From positions 1 through 64,000 of the forward strand of contig NZ_SMZJ02000003.1 in the NCBI RefSeq assembly GCF_004358095.2: a stretch of 64,000 bases of DNA. The letters are read 5' to 3'. The position numbers and the translations under genes are program-made. Positions within the stretch are counted from its first letter, which is position 1, and the number at the start of each line of letters is the position of its first letter. This DNA is from Seonamhaeicola sediminis (GTDB lineage: Bacteria > Bacteroidota > Bacteroidia > Flavobacteriales > Flavobacteriaceae). Below are positions 44,801 to 53,007 of the stretch, piece by piece. The notes beneath the pieces were generated by a model that worked only from the letters and a program-made list of their open reading frames with translations, searched no databases and was not told where the DNA came from.

Positions 44801-46748
44801 TTCTTGTCAATGAGGTTGTAATGCCTGTTGCAATGGTTACCGTATTTGTATTTGTACCAGAAAAGATATCATTATTGCTTCCCCAAACTAAGAAATCACC
44901 ATCCTTATTAAACTCATTAATATTAGCACCATTAGTTGAAAAAATACCGTTCAACCCAATAGTAACTTCGTTAGGCATATTTAAAGTTTTAGACTGTTTT
45001 TGGTTTAAGTCTGAAATAGAATCCCTTCCAATTCCTGCTACATGATAATTATATCCAGTATTAGCTGAAATATCCCAAACTGATGTTCCAAAAGAATTTA
45101 TATAATCTTTTTCCGCCTCTGTAGAAGTCCCAAGAGTGATTCCATATTTAATTGCTAAATACGATTCTATTTTTTGTCTATCCACATCCGATACGCGTTC
45201 AGCAAATGTAAAAATCTCTGCAACGCGGCCATTTAAACTTCCCTGAACATCGTAGTTTCTTCCAATCCAATATTCAGTTCCATTTACAACACTTGGAGGA
45301 CCCGGATCTACAAATCCAACATTATCAAAAGAAATATCATTAACAGAAGTAGTTGTCAACGTACTAGAATTATATAAAATCTCCTGTCCTGTAGGCGAGG
45401 AAAAAGCATTATTTCTAATATTAATAATCCCTGCGTTTGAATAGGTTTTACTGGTACTAGTTTCTGCCTCTCCATTATAACTACCTCCACTAGGAATATT
45501 CTGATTATATGACAAGATTTCATTGGTAAACTCTGATGAATAATCCCCAAAACCTACACCTGTCATATCACCAGCACTACCCGATGATATTCCGGCAAAA
45601 ATGGTGTTCCCCGATGAAGCATTTGTCACCGTTGAATCGGGAATCATAACAATAAAAATATCCTGACTATAAAACCCGTTTGAACTATTGTACATATATT
45701 GCTCTTTGGAAACACCATCATTCTCAAACTTAACAACCGGATTAAAATTGATATTATCCGTTGCAGTATCAAGAAATGTAGGCTCTTTTCCAGATACCGT
45801 TGTAGCATCTTTTCCATTAGAACCCAAATCTAACCAGTCTGAAACACTTGCCCCAGAAGCCACATTTATACCTCTATTAGACTTTAACCATAATCTAAAA
45901 TCGGCCGTAACTCCACCTGGCCCAGGAATATTAAAATTGAACATTTCTGCGCTAACATCAAAAGTATATGTAGTATTATCAGAATTTGAAATACTTATAG
46001 TAGATGTATAAGTACCAGACCCAAGTGGTGGTGCCGTAAAAGTTACAGGTAATACCATATATGATCCTGGGTCAATGTTCGCAGTAAAAGGAGCTGCAGT
46101 TTCCAAATCTGGCATAATTAAATATGGTAATACCGCAAATTCTGAAGAAGAACTTATTACCCCCTGAACTTCCAAAGGACAACTACCCGTATTTGCAATA
46201 ACATAATATCTTGTTTCTGAAACCCCCGCTTCTATAACTCCAAAATACGTACCATTGGTAGCACTGGTAGTTGTGGAGCCATGAATAATATCCGCAGACG
46301 GACTCCCTCCTAACACATTTATTTCTGGTGCACCACTAATTGTAAATGTAAATAAAAAGTCAGGGTCGCTGTTACTAGATACAGTTACACCTGTTGAAGC
46401 GCCGCAGTTTCCACTTATATTAGTAACCGTAAAGTCCATATACTTATCACCATTCTTACAATGATCTGGTTTAATATTTTGAGGAAGACCAGAATGACTT
46501 AATGAAAAAGCACTACTGTTGGTAAGTGTAATATCTTGAACCCGTAAATTAGCACAACTACTAGCTGTAGTGGTAATTCTAAAACTGATAGCATTACCTG
46601 CGGTAATAGAAACAACATCATTTTGGGACAATGAAGCACCACCTATGACTTCAATCTGTATGTTTTGAGACTGTAAATTTGTGCAAAAAAAGAAAAAAAG
46701 TACTAGGTTACAAAAGTACTTTAAGTTGAGGGATTGGGCTATTCTCAT
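41826..46748 (-). CDS. Giant T9SS-secreted LamG-domain protein
   Basis: A 1640-residue secreted protein with a signal peptide (about 1-28, ending LQSQ). In order: an N-terminal beta-domain, a choice-of-anchor D/ASH-like domain (PLEVQGVISSSSEFAVLP near 195), a segment ending RQKIESYLAIKYGITLG (near residue 538) common in flavobacterial surface proteins, a LamG/concanavalin-like domain (INDFTISAWVKANS to GDIDEIYVWDQGL, about 760-890), further beta-domains, and a C-terminal type A sorting signal (RPGIYVLVITTKKGVVSNKVVL). It is probably cell-surface or released. No catalytic motif is visible; a binding or adhesive role is likely. Confidence 0.87.
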   Translation of the reverse strand: MRIAQSLNLKYFCNLVLFFFFCTNLQSQNIQIEVIGGASLSQNDVVSITAGNAISFRITTTASSCANLRVQDITLTNSSAFSLSHSGLPQNIKPDHCKNGDKYMDFTVTNISGNCGASTGVTVSSNSDPDFLFTFTISGAPEINVLGGSPSADIIHGSTTTSATNGTYFGVIEAGVSETRYYVIANTGSCPLEVQGVISSSSEFAVLPYLIMPDLETAAPFTANIDPGSYMVLPVTFTAPPLGSGTYTSTISISNSDNTTYTFDVSAEMFNFNIPGPGGVTADFRLWLKSNRGINVASGASVSDWLDLGSNGKDATTVSGKEPTFLDTATDNINFNPVVKFENDGVSKEQYMYNSSNGFYSQDIFIVMIPDSTVTNASSGNTIFAGISSGSAGDMTGVGFGDYSSEFTNEILSYNQNIPSGGSYNGEAETSTSKTYSNAGIINIRNNAFSSPTGQEILYNSSTLTTTSVNDISFDNVGFVDPGPPSVVNGTEYWIGRNYDVQGSLNGRVAEIFTFAERVSDVDRQKIESYLAIKYGITLGTSTEAEKDYINSFGTSVWDISANTGYNYHVAGIGRDSISDLNQKQSKTLNMPNEVTIGLNGIFSTNGANINEFNKDGDFLVWGSNNDIFSGTNTNTVTIATGITTSLTRINRKWKIVESLEDGSSDVGNVFVSIPSAAFSSFALGVDEEYALIVADNANFADTDIIDVIPLKSDEASNLQTWYDFDGTKFFTFGKVSKLEENHSVNIASGDYLVGEYDLNLNINDFTISAWVKANSTQTSTRTIMAKGSKLQLRLNSSHQIEVMVDDDVTPRFTSTMVLNDDKWHQVTFVYNSGTIFLYVDGVLDKSEQNVVAPSPNYNRFSVGAIYVDKNNITNPFLGDIDEIYVWDQGLTQSQIRYLMNQEIEKGTGDFVTGKSLPQDASSNEVASIPWSKLKAYYDFNAFYGSTIEGLTDDRNFLRLKYLDKDKTLVEDQTIPVPYVSVAGGEWGNSATWANSSDQIAPNALSLDGSTYIDWNIVEIGHDITSGDKDITVLGLIQTVGTLTIADPVVVSPIENNDGQSLRVTHYLEIDGVIDLVGESQLIQDEGSVLDADSGGYIERDQQGTANAYNYNYWSSSVGPISGNTSTRGTGMARENPNYTISGVLNDGTDSSSYQSIDFDSSYNAADSDTPSIPRVVSTYWLYKFYGAVGDMSSWTSLNENSPLLPGEGYTMKGTSGSVAVSNNQNYVFKGLPNNGNIILELDKSSGDVERLIGNPYPCAIDADEFILDNIKSTETINGEIGRNTDNVINGALYFWHHFGDVDSHYMKDYVGGYATYTLMGGTEAYATDDLIDNSLPEVGGGKIPEKYIPVGQGFFVSTELPSGLSGTTSTVEGGTITFKNSQRVFVREGYTGINDGSLFFKSNNKSKQVEVVKKDSRPKIRLQFVSSKGYKRQLLIGADNHATDSFDLGYDALLVDINKDDMYWILDGQKFVIQGVSSFDSTKEYPLGLNIENSGNVLIKVDSFENYSGNAYLLDKETNETFLINSEGFQVSLSSGVYSDRFSLVFEPSDGFISKESNAIKVSTQYNMLNSELKLETNSIQNKIIGVQLFDFQGNKVVSDDLHLENSSHTLNIRPGIYVLVITTKKGVVSNKVVLGSDF

Positions 46749-47035
46749 TTTTAAAAACTTAAAAATTAAATTTTATTTTAGAGAGATTAGCAATTTAAAA
46801 AAACACGATTAAATGCGTTTTTCATCGAAAAAAGTATATAAAAAAATTAAATAAACAAATTTTTCCTACTTTTTATTTGAAAAATTTTAAATAATTTAAC
46901 CGTTCATCTATGATTTTACGTTAATATTAAGAAAAAAATCAACCTTTTAATTTCTGTGGCAAGTGCACCAATTTCTTGGTTTCAAAAAAGTCTTCGGGAA
47001 CAATAATCAAATAAAAGATTATAAAACATAGCACT

Positions 47036-50000
47036 TTAATCTTTTACTTTAAAACCCTTTACATACTCACTAGGTGTTTGTCCAAATTGTTTTTTAAAAC
47101 AGGTTCTAAAATACTTGGTATCTGAAAAACCAACCATAAAAACAACTTCCGTTATTGAATATTGACCAGATCGAATAAGTGTAGCTGCTCTTTTTATTCG
47201 GATAGTTCTAATAAATTCTGAAGTAGATTGACCAGTAATAGACTTTATTTTTTTGTGAAGTGCAGAACGACTCATACCAATATCTAATGAAAATTTTTCT
47301 ACTGAATAATCAGAATTATCAATGTTTTTATCAATAAATTTAAAAGATTTCTTTAAAAAGTTTTTATCTAATTTACTGGATAATTCTTTCCAACTAGAGG
47401 GTGTAGATTTTGTCTTGAATTTTTCGGCCCATTGCTGTTTGGTTTTTAAGATATTATTGACTCTAAGCCTCAGAATCTCCATATTGAAAGGCTTTAACAC
47501 AAATTCATCTGCACCTGCTTCTAGTCCTTCTTTCTCATTTTCCAATCCTAGTTTTGCAGTAAGTATTATAACCGGTATGTGACTTGTATTGATGTCATTT
47601 TTAATTATTTTACACATCTCAACACCATTCATTACAGGCATCATTAAATCTGATATGATGATATCTGGTCCCAATTTTAATGCTAGATCTAAACCTTCTT
47701 GTCCGTTTTTAGCACTTATAACTTTGTAATAGTTTTCAAAATAATTTGATAAATACTCTCTTAAATCTGTGTTATCTTCAACTATTAATAATGTTGGAGT
47801 TTCCTTAGTGTATTCAACTTTTATTTTGGCTTTAGGAGGCTCTATTAAGTCGCTTTTAAAATCTTTTACTTCTTTTTTAACGAAACTAAAATTATACTGT
47901 TTTGGATGAATTTCAAGCATGGCATCATCTTCATATTCTCCCTTAGATATAGGAAATGAGACGGTACAGGTAGTTCCTTTGCCTACAGTGCTATCCATGA
48001 AAATATTGCCTTTATGAATTTCAATCAGTCGTTTTGTATAGGCCAAGCCTAAACCAGAACCAGTTTGTATACTATTACTTTCTTTTTTAATTTGATAAAA
48101 CCTTTCAAATACACTTGATAAATCATCACTAGCTATTCCAATCCCTTCATCAACAACTTTTATAATGGCACATTCTTTACCATCAATATTTTCTTTATCT
48201 AAAATTAATGTAATGCTTTTACCAGGAGATGTAAACTTAAAAGCGTTGGATAATAAATTGTATACCACTTTTTCAATTTTATCATTGTCAAACCATGCCT
48301 GAATAGAGTTTTTAGTAGACTTGAATTTGAAATTTATTTGTCTTTCGGCAGCGATTTCCTTAAAGGCGTTATAAATTTCAGTTAGAAAACTTACAAGATT
48401 ACCTTCTTCTACTATTAAATTTACATTACCAGACTCAGCACTTCTGAAGTCTAATAATTGATTAATTAGCTTTAATAGACGTGTTGAATTTTTATACATT
48501 ATAGCATTTAAGCGCTGTAGATATTTTGCATCATTACTTCCCTCCATAATCTGCTGTAGAGGTCCTATTATAAGGGTTAATGGTGTTCTTAATTCATGAG
48601 AAATATTTGTAAAAAACCTTAATTTCATCTGATTCATCTCTTCAGACTTTTCATGCAAGGCACTTTCCAATTTTATTTGATTCTTTAGCTTTATTTGATT
48701 CCATCTTACTCTATTTACTATAAAACCAATGACTCCTAAAAGCAAAACAAAAAATACAATTGCAGTAGTTGTTAGGTACCAAGGCGGTGTAATTGTTATC
48801 ATTATTTCCTTAGAAACATCACTCCAAACAGAAGAACTATTAGAACCATATACTTTAAAAATATAATCTCCGGGAGGTACGTTTGTATAAGATGCAAATT
48901 TACGCTCTTGACCTATTGTGTTGTGCGAATTTTCCTCAAAACCTTCTAAAACAAATTTGTACCTGTTTTTTTTGGGGTTAGAAAAGTGCATGCTTGAAAA
49001 TTCAAATTCAAAAGAATTTAAATGATGTGGTAATACAATTTTTTCTGTTTCATTTAACCCTTTATTTAATATGATTTTACCATCTACTTTTTCATTCACC
49101 CCTACAGGTTTATTAAATAGTTTGAAATCTGTAAGTGTAACCTGCGGCTTTTGAGAATTAACAGTTAAATTATTAGGGTAAAAAAATGTAAATCCACCTA
49201 CACCACCACATATCATCATTCCTGATTTTGTGAATTCCATGGCATTATCTACAAATTGATCCACATCAAACCCATCTTCTTTTTCAAAATATATTATTTT
49301 TCCAGTACTAGGGTTTAACTTAGAAATTTGTCTTGTATGAATAGACCATATGTTGCCTTTAAAATCTTCTTTTACTTGAGTGACAACATTACTCGGCAAA
49401 CCATTTTCAACTGTATAATTTGTAAATTTAAAATCATTTTTATTTGAATAACTTAAGCAATTTAACCCACCCCCGTAAGTACCAAAATATAAATCACCAT
49501 TTTTAGCTTGATGAATATCTAGTATATGGCTACTACTTAAGGTATTTTGATTCTCAGGGTTGCTATAAAATTTTTCAAAAGTCACTTCCCCTGTAGAGGA
49601 GCGGTTTAATTTATTTAAGCCGTCAACTGTTCCAACCCAAATATTACCTTGTTGGTCTTCTAAAATATCCCTTATGTTATTGCTAGACAAGCTTGTAGAA
49701 TCTCTTAAAGATGCATTGTAATTAGTGGTGTAGTAGGAGTTGGTTTCCTTATTAAAACTCATTTTTATTAAACCTTTTTCCCAAGGCCCAAACCAGATAT
49801 TTCCTTTTCTGTCTTCCTCAATAGCAAAAACCCGACTATCTATTTTATTTCCTAAATAATCTTTTACACCATCAATTTCTTTAATGTTATATGTTTTAGA
49901 TGTCTCATTGTAATCTATTTTAAATAAACCATTTAAAGCGCCCACCCATATAGCACCTTCTCTATCACTTATTAAGCGTTTTACTTCTGGGAAAAATGTG

Positions 50001-51298
50001 GCTTTATTTTTTTTTATGTCACTAATTGAATCTAAATATATTATTGGGGAAACAGATGTACTGGAAACATTATTTCTGAATATGTTTTTATCTAGACCTG
50101 CAATAATTCCTTTCTGTGTTCCAAACCAAAAATTACCCTTTTTATCTTCGCAGAGGGTAACTATTTGAGATTTAAATAACTGTGATGAATACTCAGTACT
50201 TAAATACTCGGTTGAATTGTAAAAAGAATGACTTTCTAAATCCATTTTAAACAAACCATTAGTTAAAGCGCACAACCACAACACATTGGAGTTGTCAATG
50301 AAGATTTTTTGAATATCTTGATTATCTATTAGGTTTTTTAATTGTTTGTTTTTTGATAAATTTTGAATTTCTCCAGATTCATCATTATAGTTTAAAAGCA
50401 ATCCGTTTCCTGCTATCCATATTCTACCTTCTTTATCACCAGACATATTAACAAGCCGTTGCTCTTTTAATTGGTTAAGAGCTATACTGTTTTTAAGATT
50501 TATTGTTTTGGATTCAATAACTTTTAAATTGTCGTTTAATTTTATTTTTAACAACTCAAGGTCTTCATTTATAATCCATAACGTATTATTCGGATATTCT
50601 AAGATATCAAGAGCAGTACGTTCACTATCAAACAATGATTCTGTATAATCTGTAGCATCAATAGATAGTTTTGGGGTTGTCCCATCTCTTACAATGTCAA
50701 TTTGATGTAGCTTAACAGTCTTAGATGGTGTTAAAAACCAAAATTTACCATTTGCAGATGGTTTAATGTTTTTAATATCTAGTTTAAACCCACCATATTT
50801 ATTCAAGAAAAACTCATATTTTAATTTACCTTGATCATCAATTTCAAAAAGCTTTATACCATCTAGAGAATCAATAAAGAAAATTCCCGATTCAGACTGA
50901 TATATACTGTTTTTACCAGTAAATACAGGGTTAGCACCTGTCTCAAAATAAGTATTAATAATTCCTGTATCTGGATTTATTCTATTAAGACCCGCTATGG
51001 TTCCTACCCATATATATCCATCTTTATCTTCAAACAGCTTAAGTATAACACTACTACTTAAACCCTTATCGTCTACACCATAGTTATATAACTTCATGGA
51101 ATAGCCATCGTACTTATTAACTCCATTTAAAGTAGCAAACCACAAGTAACCGTTCTTGTCTTGAATAATGCTAGTAACCCTATTATGGGATAACCCTTCT
51201 TCTGCACCCGTTTGATGTAACCGCCATTGCGAAAACATAGAGGTATAAATGAGTAAAAAAAAGACCGTAAAGTAAAACTTTCTTATGGATAAAATCAT
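47036..51298 (-). CDS. Hybrid two-component system (HTCS) sensor/response regulator
   Basis: A 1420-residue one-protein signalling system of the type that controls polysaccharide utilisation in Bacteroidota. In order: signal peptide (about 1-23); two seven-bladed reg-prop propellers (repeated DKNGYLWFATLNGV-like blades); a Y_Y_Y domain (about 755-830); a transmembrane helix (about 838-862); HisKA with the phospho-His in NISHELRTPL (near 903); HATPase; a receiver with the phospho-Asp in DIIISDLMMPVMNG (near 1215); and a C-terminal AraC HTH (about 1320-1420). It should bind a glycan breakdown product in the periplasm. No SusC/SusD pair lies beside it in the window. Confidence 0.96.
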   Translation of the reverse strand: MILSIRKFYFTVFFLLIYTSMFSQWRLHQTGAEEGLSHNRVTSIIQDKNGYLWFATLNGVNKYDGYSMKLYNYGVDDKGLSSSVILKLFEDKDGYIWVGTIAGLNRINPDTGIINTYFETGANPVFTGKNSIYQSESGIFFIDSLDGIKLFEIDDQGKLKYEFFLNKYGGFKLDIKNIKPSANGKFWFLTPSKTVKLHQIDIVRDGTTPKLSIDATDYTESLFDSERTALDILEYPNNTLWIINEDLELLKIKLNDNLKVIESKTINLKNSIALNQLKEQRLVNMSGDKEGRIWIAGNGLLLNYNDESGEIQNLSKNKQLKNLIDNQDIQKIFIDNSNVLWLCALTNGLFKMDLESHSFYNSTEYLSTEYSSQLFKSQIVTLCEDKKGNFWFGTQKGIIAGLDKNIFRNNVSSTSVSPIIYLDSISDIKKNKATFFPEVKRLISDREGAIWVGALNGLFKIDYNETSKTYNIKEIDGVKDYLGNKIDSRVFAIEEDRKGNIWFGPWEKGLIKMSFNKETNSYYTTNYNASLRDSTSLSSNNIRDILEDQQGNIWVGTVDGLNKLNRSSTGEVTFEKFYSNPENQNTLSSSHILDIHQAKNGDLYFGTYGGGLNCLSYSNKNDFKFTNYTVENGLPSNVVTQVKEDFKGNIWSIHTRQISKLNPSTGKIIYFEKEDGFDVDQFVDNAMEFTKSGMMICGGVGGFTFFYPNNLTVNSQKPQVTLTDFKLFNKPVGVNEKVDGKIILNKGLNETEKIVLPHHLNSFEFEFSSMHFSNPKKNRYKFVLEGFEENSHNTIGQERKFASYTNVPPGDYIFKVYGSNSSSVWSDVSKEIMITITPPWYLTTTAIVFFVLLLGVIGFIVNRVRWNQIKLKNQIKLESALHEKSEEMNQMKLRFFTNISHELRTPLTLIIGPLQQIMEGSNDAKYLQRLNAIMYKNSTRLLKLINQLLDFRSAESGNVNLIVEEGNLVSFLTEIYNAFKEIAAERQINFKFKSTKNSIQAWFDNDKIEKVVYNLLSNAFKFTSPGKSITLILDKENIDGKECAIIKVVDEGIGIASDDLSSVFERFYQIKKESNSIQTGSGLGLAYTKRLIEIHKGNIFMDSTVGKGTTCTVSFPISKGEYEDDAMLEIHPKQYNFSFVKKEVKDFKSDLIEPPKAKIKVEYTKETPTLLIVEDNTDLREYLSNYFENYYKVISAKNGQEGLDLALKLGPDIIISDLMMPVMNGVEMCKIIKNDINTSHIPVIILTAKLGLENEKEGLEAGADEFVLKPFNMEILRLRVNNILKTKQQWAEKFKTKSTPSSWKELSSKLDKNFLKKSFKFIDKNIDNSDYSVEKFSLDIGMSRSALHKKIKSITGQSTSEFIRTIRIKRAATLIRSGQYSITEVVFMVGFSDTKYFRTCFKKQFGQTPSEYVKGFKVKD

Positions 51299-51601
51299 TT
51301 ATAGTTAAAAACCTTTGTTAAATACTTTGCTAAATATAAGTATAAACAATTTCTAATTTACCTTGATAAAACACAAATTCTATCAAGTCGTTTTAATTTG
51401 AAATATTGAATCTGAGCTTATAAACTAAAATCATAAAACAATCATTCGTGTGTCTAAAACTATATATTTAGATTTAAGTTAATGCTCCAAAAAACAACTT
51501 AAGATGTGATTTTAAAAAGTAAAAGAATAGAACTAACCTAATGCCCAATTAAAGTATGATAAATAAGTTTTATCTTTTAGTAAAAATTTGAAACAACTAT
51601 T
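51299..51601. other. Intergenic region upstream of the HTCS gene
   Basis: 303 bp, AT-rich, without a gene. The main feature is a 7-bp inverted repeat CTTGATA / TATCAAG (51362-51387, 12-bp spacer), 64 bases before the HTCS ATG. I find no exact TAnnTTTG on the minus strand. Confidence 0.5.
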
Positions 51602-52648
51602 TTATGCAGATGCTCTATGGATAAAATTGAAAGGTACTTTATATTTTCCTCTTTCCTTGTTTAAAATCATTTTGGCCGCCATATCTCCCATAACATTAAA
51701 GTCTGTAGATACTACTGAAATTCCAAAAAGATTTTTAAGAGGTGTATCGTTATAAGAAATAACACCAATGTCTTCTCCAAGTTTAAATTCTTTCTCTCTC
51801 GCTTGTTCTACAAAAGTAACCAATTCCGACTCTTCGATAATAATGTATAAATCTCCTTTATTTATGTTCATGTCAAGAGATACTTCGTCTATTATCTCAA
51901 AATCAAATTGATGTGTGTCACAAAACCTTCTAAAGCCATAAAAAATTCTTCTAGGATATGGGTAAATTGATTCTTGGGGATATACCAATATTATTTTTTG
52001 GTATTTTTTTAATATGTGTAGCCCTTCTGTCAATGCACCGTATATATCCTTCTCGAAATCTTGATATACTGTTATAATCTGGTTTTGATTTGATTCTAAC
52101 GCATTATCCATTAAAATGAGTTTGTTCTCTGGTATTTTCTTTAAAGCATTAGAAACTTTTGGAGTCATGCTAGTGTGCTCCAAATTCTCTGTTTTAAAAT
52201 GAGGCATAATCACATAATAATCATAAGACAATTTGTGCTTGTCCAGTAGGTTTAAAAATAGTGTTTCATCTCCATTATAAATATGGATATCTGTATGTGC
52301 ATTTTCTCCAATAGAATCAGCAAAGGCATTATATATTTTCATTTTATAAGCACTCAACTTATTAATTAAAAATAAAATATTAATCTTAGATATAAGTTCT
52401 GTTCTTGCTATGTAAAAACCTTTGCCCCTTATAGAAGAAATGACATTGCGCTCTTTTAAAATATTATATGCTTTTTCAACGGTGTCACGAGACACAAATA
52501 AATTTTCGCTAAAACTATTGATTGATGGAATTTTTTGATCCATAACTAAATTTCCAACGGAAATATTATGAATTATAGATTTAACAATTTGCTCATATTT
52601 AGATTCTCTTGATTGGTCATCGATTTTAATAAATTCTGCTATTTCCAT
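51602..52648 (-). CDS. GntR-type transcriptional regulator with a LacI-like effector domain
   Basis: A 348-residue paralogue of the regulator at 3308-4300. The winged helix is at about residues 12-82 (KYEQIVKSIIHNISVGNLV, then SRDTVEKAYNILKERNVI). The effector domain ends GVISYNDTPLKNLFGISVVSTDFNVMGDMAAKMILNKE, almost the same motif set as in the galactose regulator. Its location between the HTCS and sulfatase/rhamnosidase genes suggests control by rhamnose or a derivative. Its upstream region carries operator-like direct repeats (52757-52831). Confidence 0.88.
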   Translation of the reverse strand: MEIAEFIKIDDQSRESKYEQIVKSIIHNISVGNLVMDQKIPSINSFSENLFVSRDTVEKAYNILKERNVISSIRGKGFYIARTELISKINILFLINKLSAYKMKIYNAFADSIGENAHTDIHIYNGDETLFLNLLDKHKLSYDYYVIMPHFKTENLEHTSMTPKVSNALKKIPENKLILMDNALESNQNQIITVYQDFEKDIYGALTEGLHILKKYQKIILVYPQESIYPYPRRIFYGFRRFCDTHQFDFEIIDEVSLDMNINKGDLYIIIEESELVTFVEQAREKEFKLGEDIGVISYNDTPLKNLFGISVVSTDFNVMGDMAAKMILNKERGKYKVPFNFIHRASA

Positions 52649-53007
52649 TTTATTAAAGTTTAAAAGTTAGAGTGTTAGAATATTTAGTTGGTAAACATGT
52701 TGCGTTCTAGTGAAAAATGTTTACTACAATATTATAATGTTCTTGCTGCTTCCTTAAGGAGATATGTTTTTGATAAGGGGGTAAATGGCTACTTTTACAG
52801 GGGTATATGTTTTTAATTTAGGGGGTAAATGTGTAAGTCTAGCAACCTTTATGATTAAGAAATCAACTATCTAGAAGGGTTTATAAAGAAACTAATATCT
52901 CTCTCTATGACTTTAATTAACGACTGAAATGCTAGTTGTTTGTAGTATCTAAATAATCTTGAGTGTTTATTTATTAGTCTAATAAATAGATTAAAAAAGA
53001 GTATGTT
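52649..53007. other. Intergenic region between sulfatase and GntR regulator genes
   Basis: 359 bp that hold the regulator's promoter region and the direct repeats listed separately. No exact minus-strand TAnnTTTG is found, and there is no ORF of note. The A/T-rich 52860-53007 part downstream of the sulfatase shows no clear terminator. Confidence 0.5.
52757..52831. repeat. Imperfect 31-33 bp direct repeat with AGGGG(G)TAwATG words
   Basis: The two copies, 52757-52787 and 52799-52831, each read AGG(A/G)G..ATATGTTTTT followed by AGGGGGTAAATG. AGGGGGTAAATG is identical at 52776-52787 and 52820-52831 (44-bp period), and AGGGGTATATG sits at 52799-52809. They lie 110-190 bases upstream of the regulator's ATG. 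Candidate operators. Confidence 0.7.

Noticed and set aside
44632-45045. 137-codon plus-strand ORF inside the T9SS cargo gene
   Set aside because: It is antisense to the Ser/Thr-rich repeat domains, which generate long reverse frames; no start signals.
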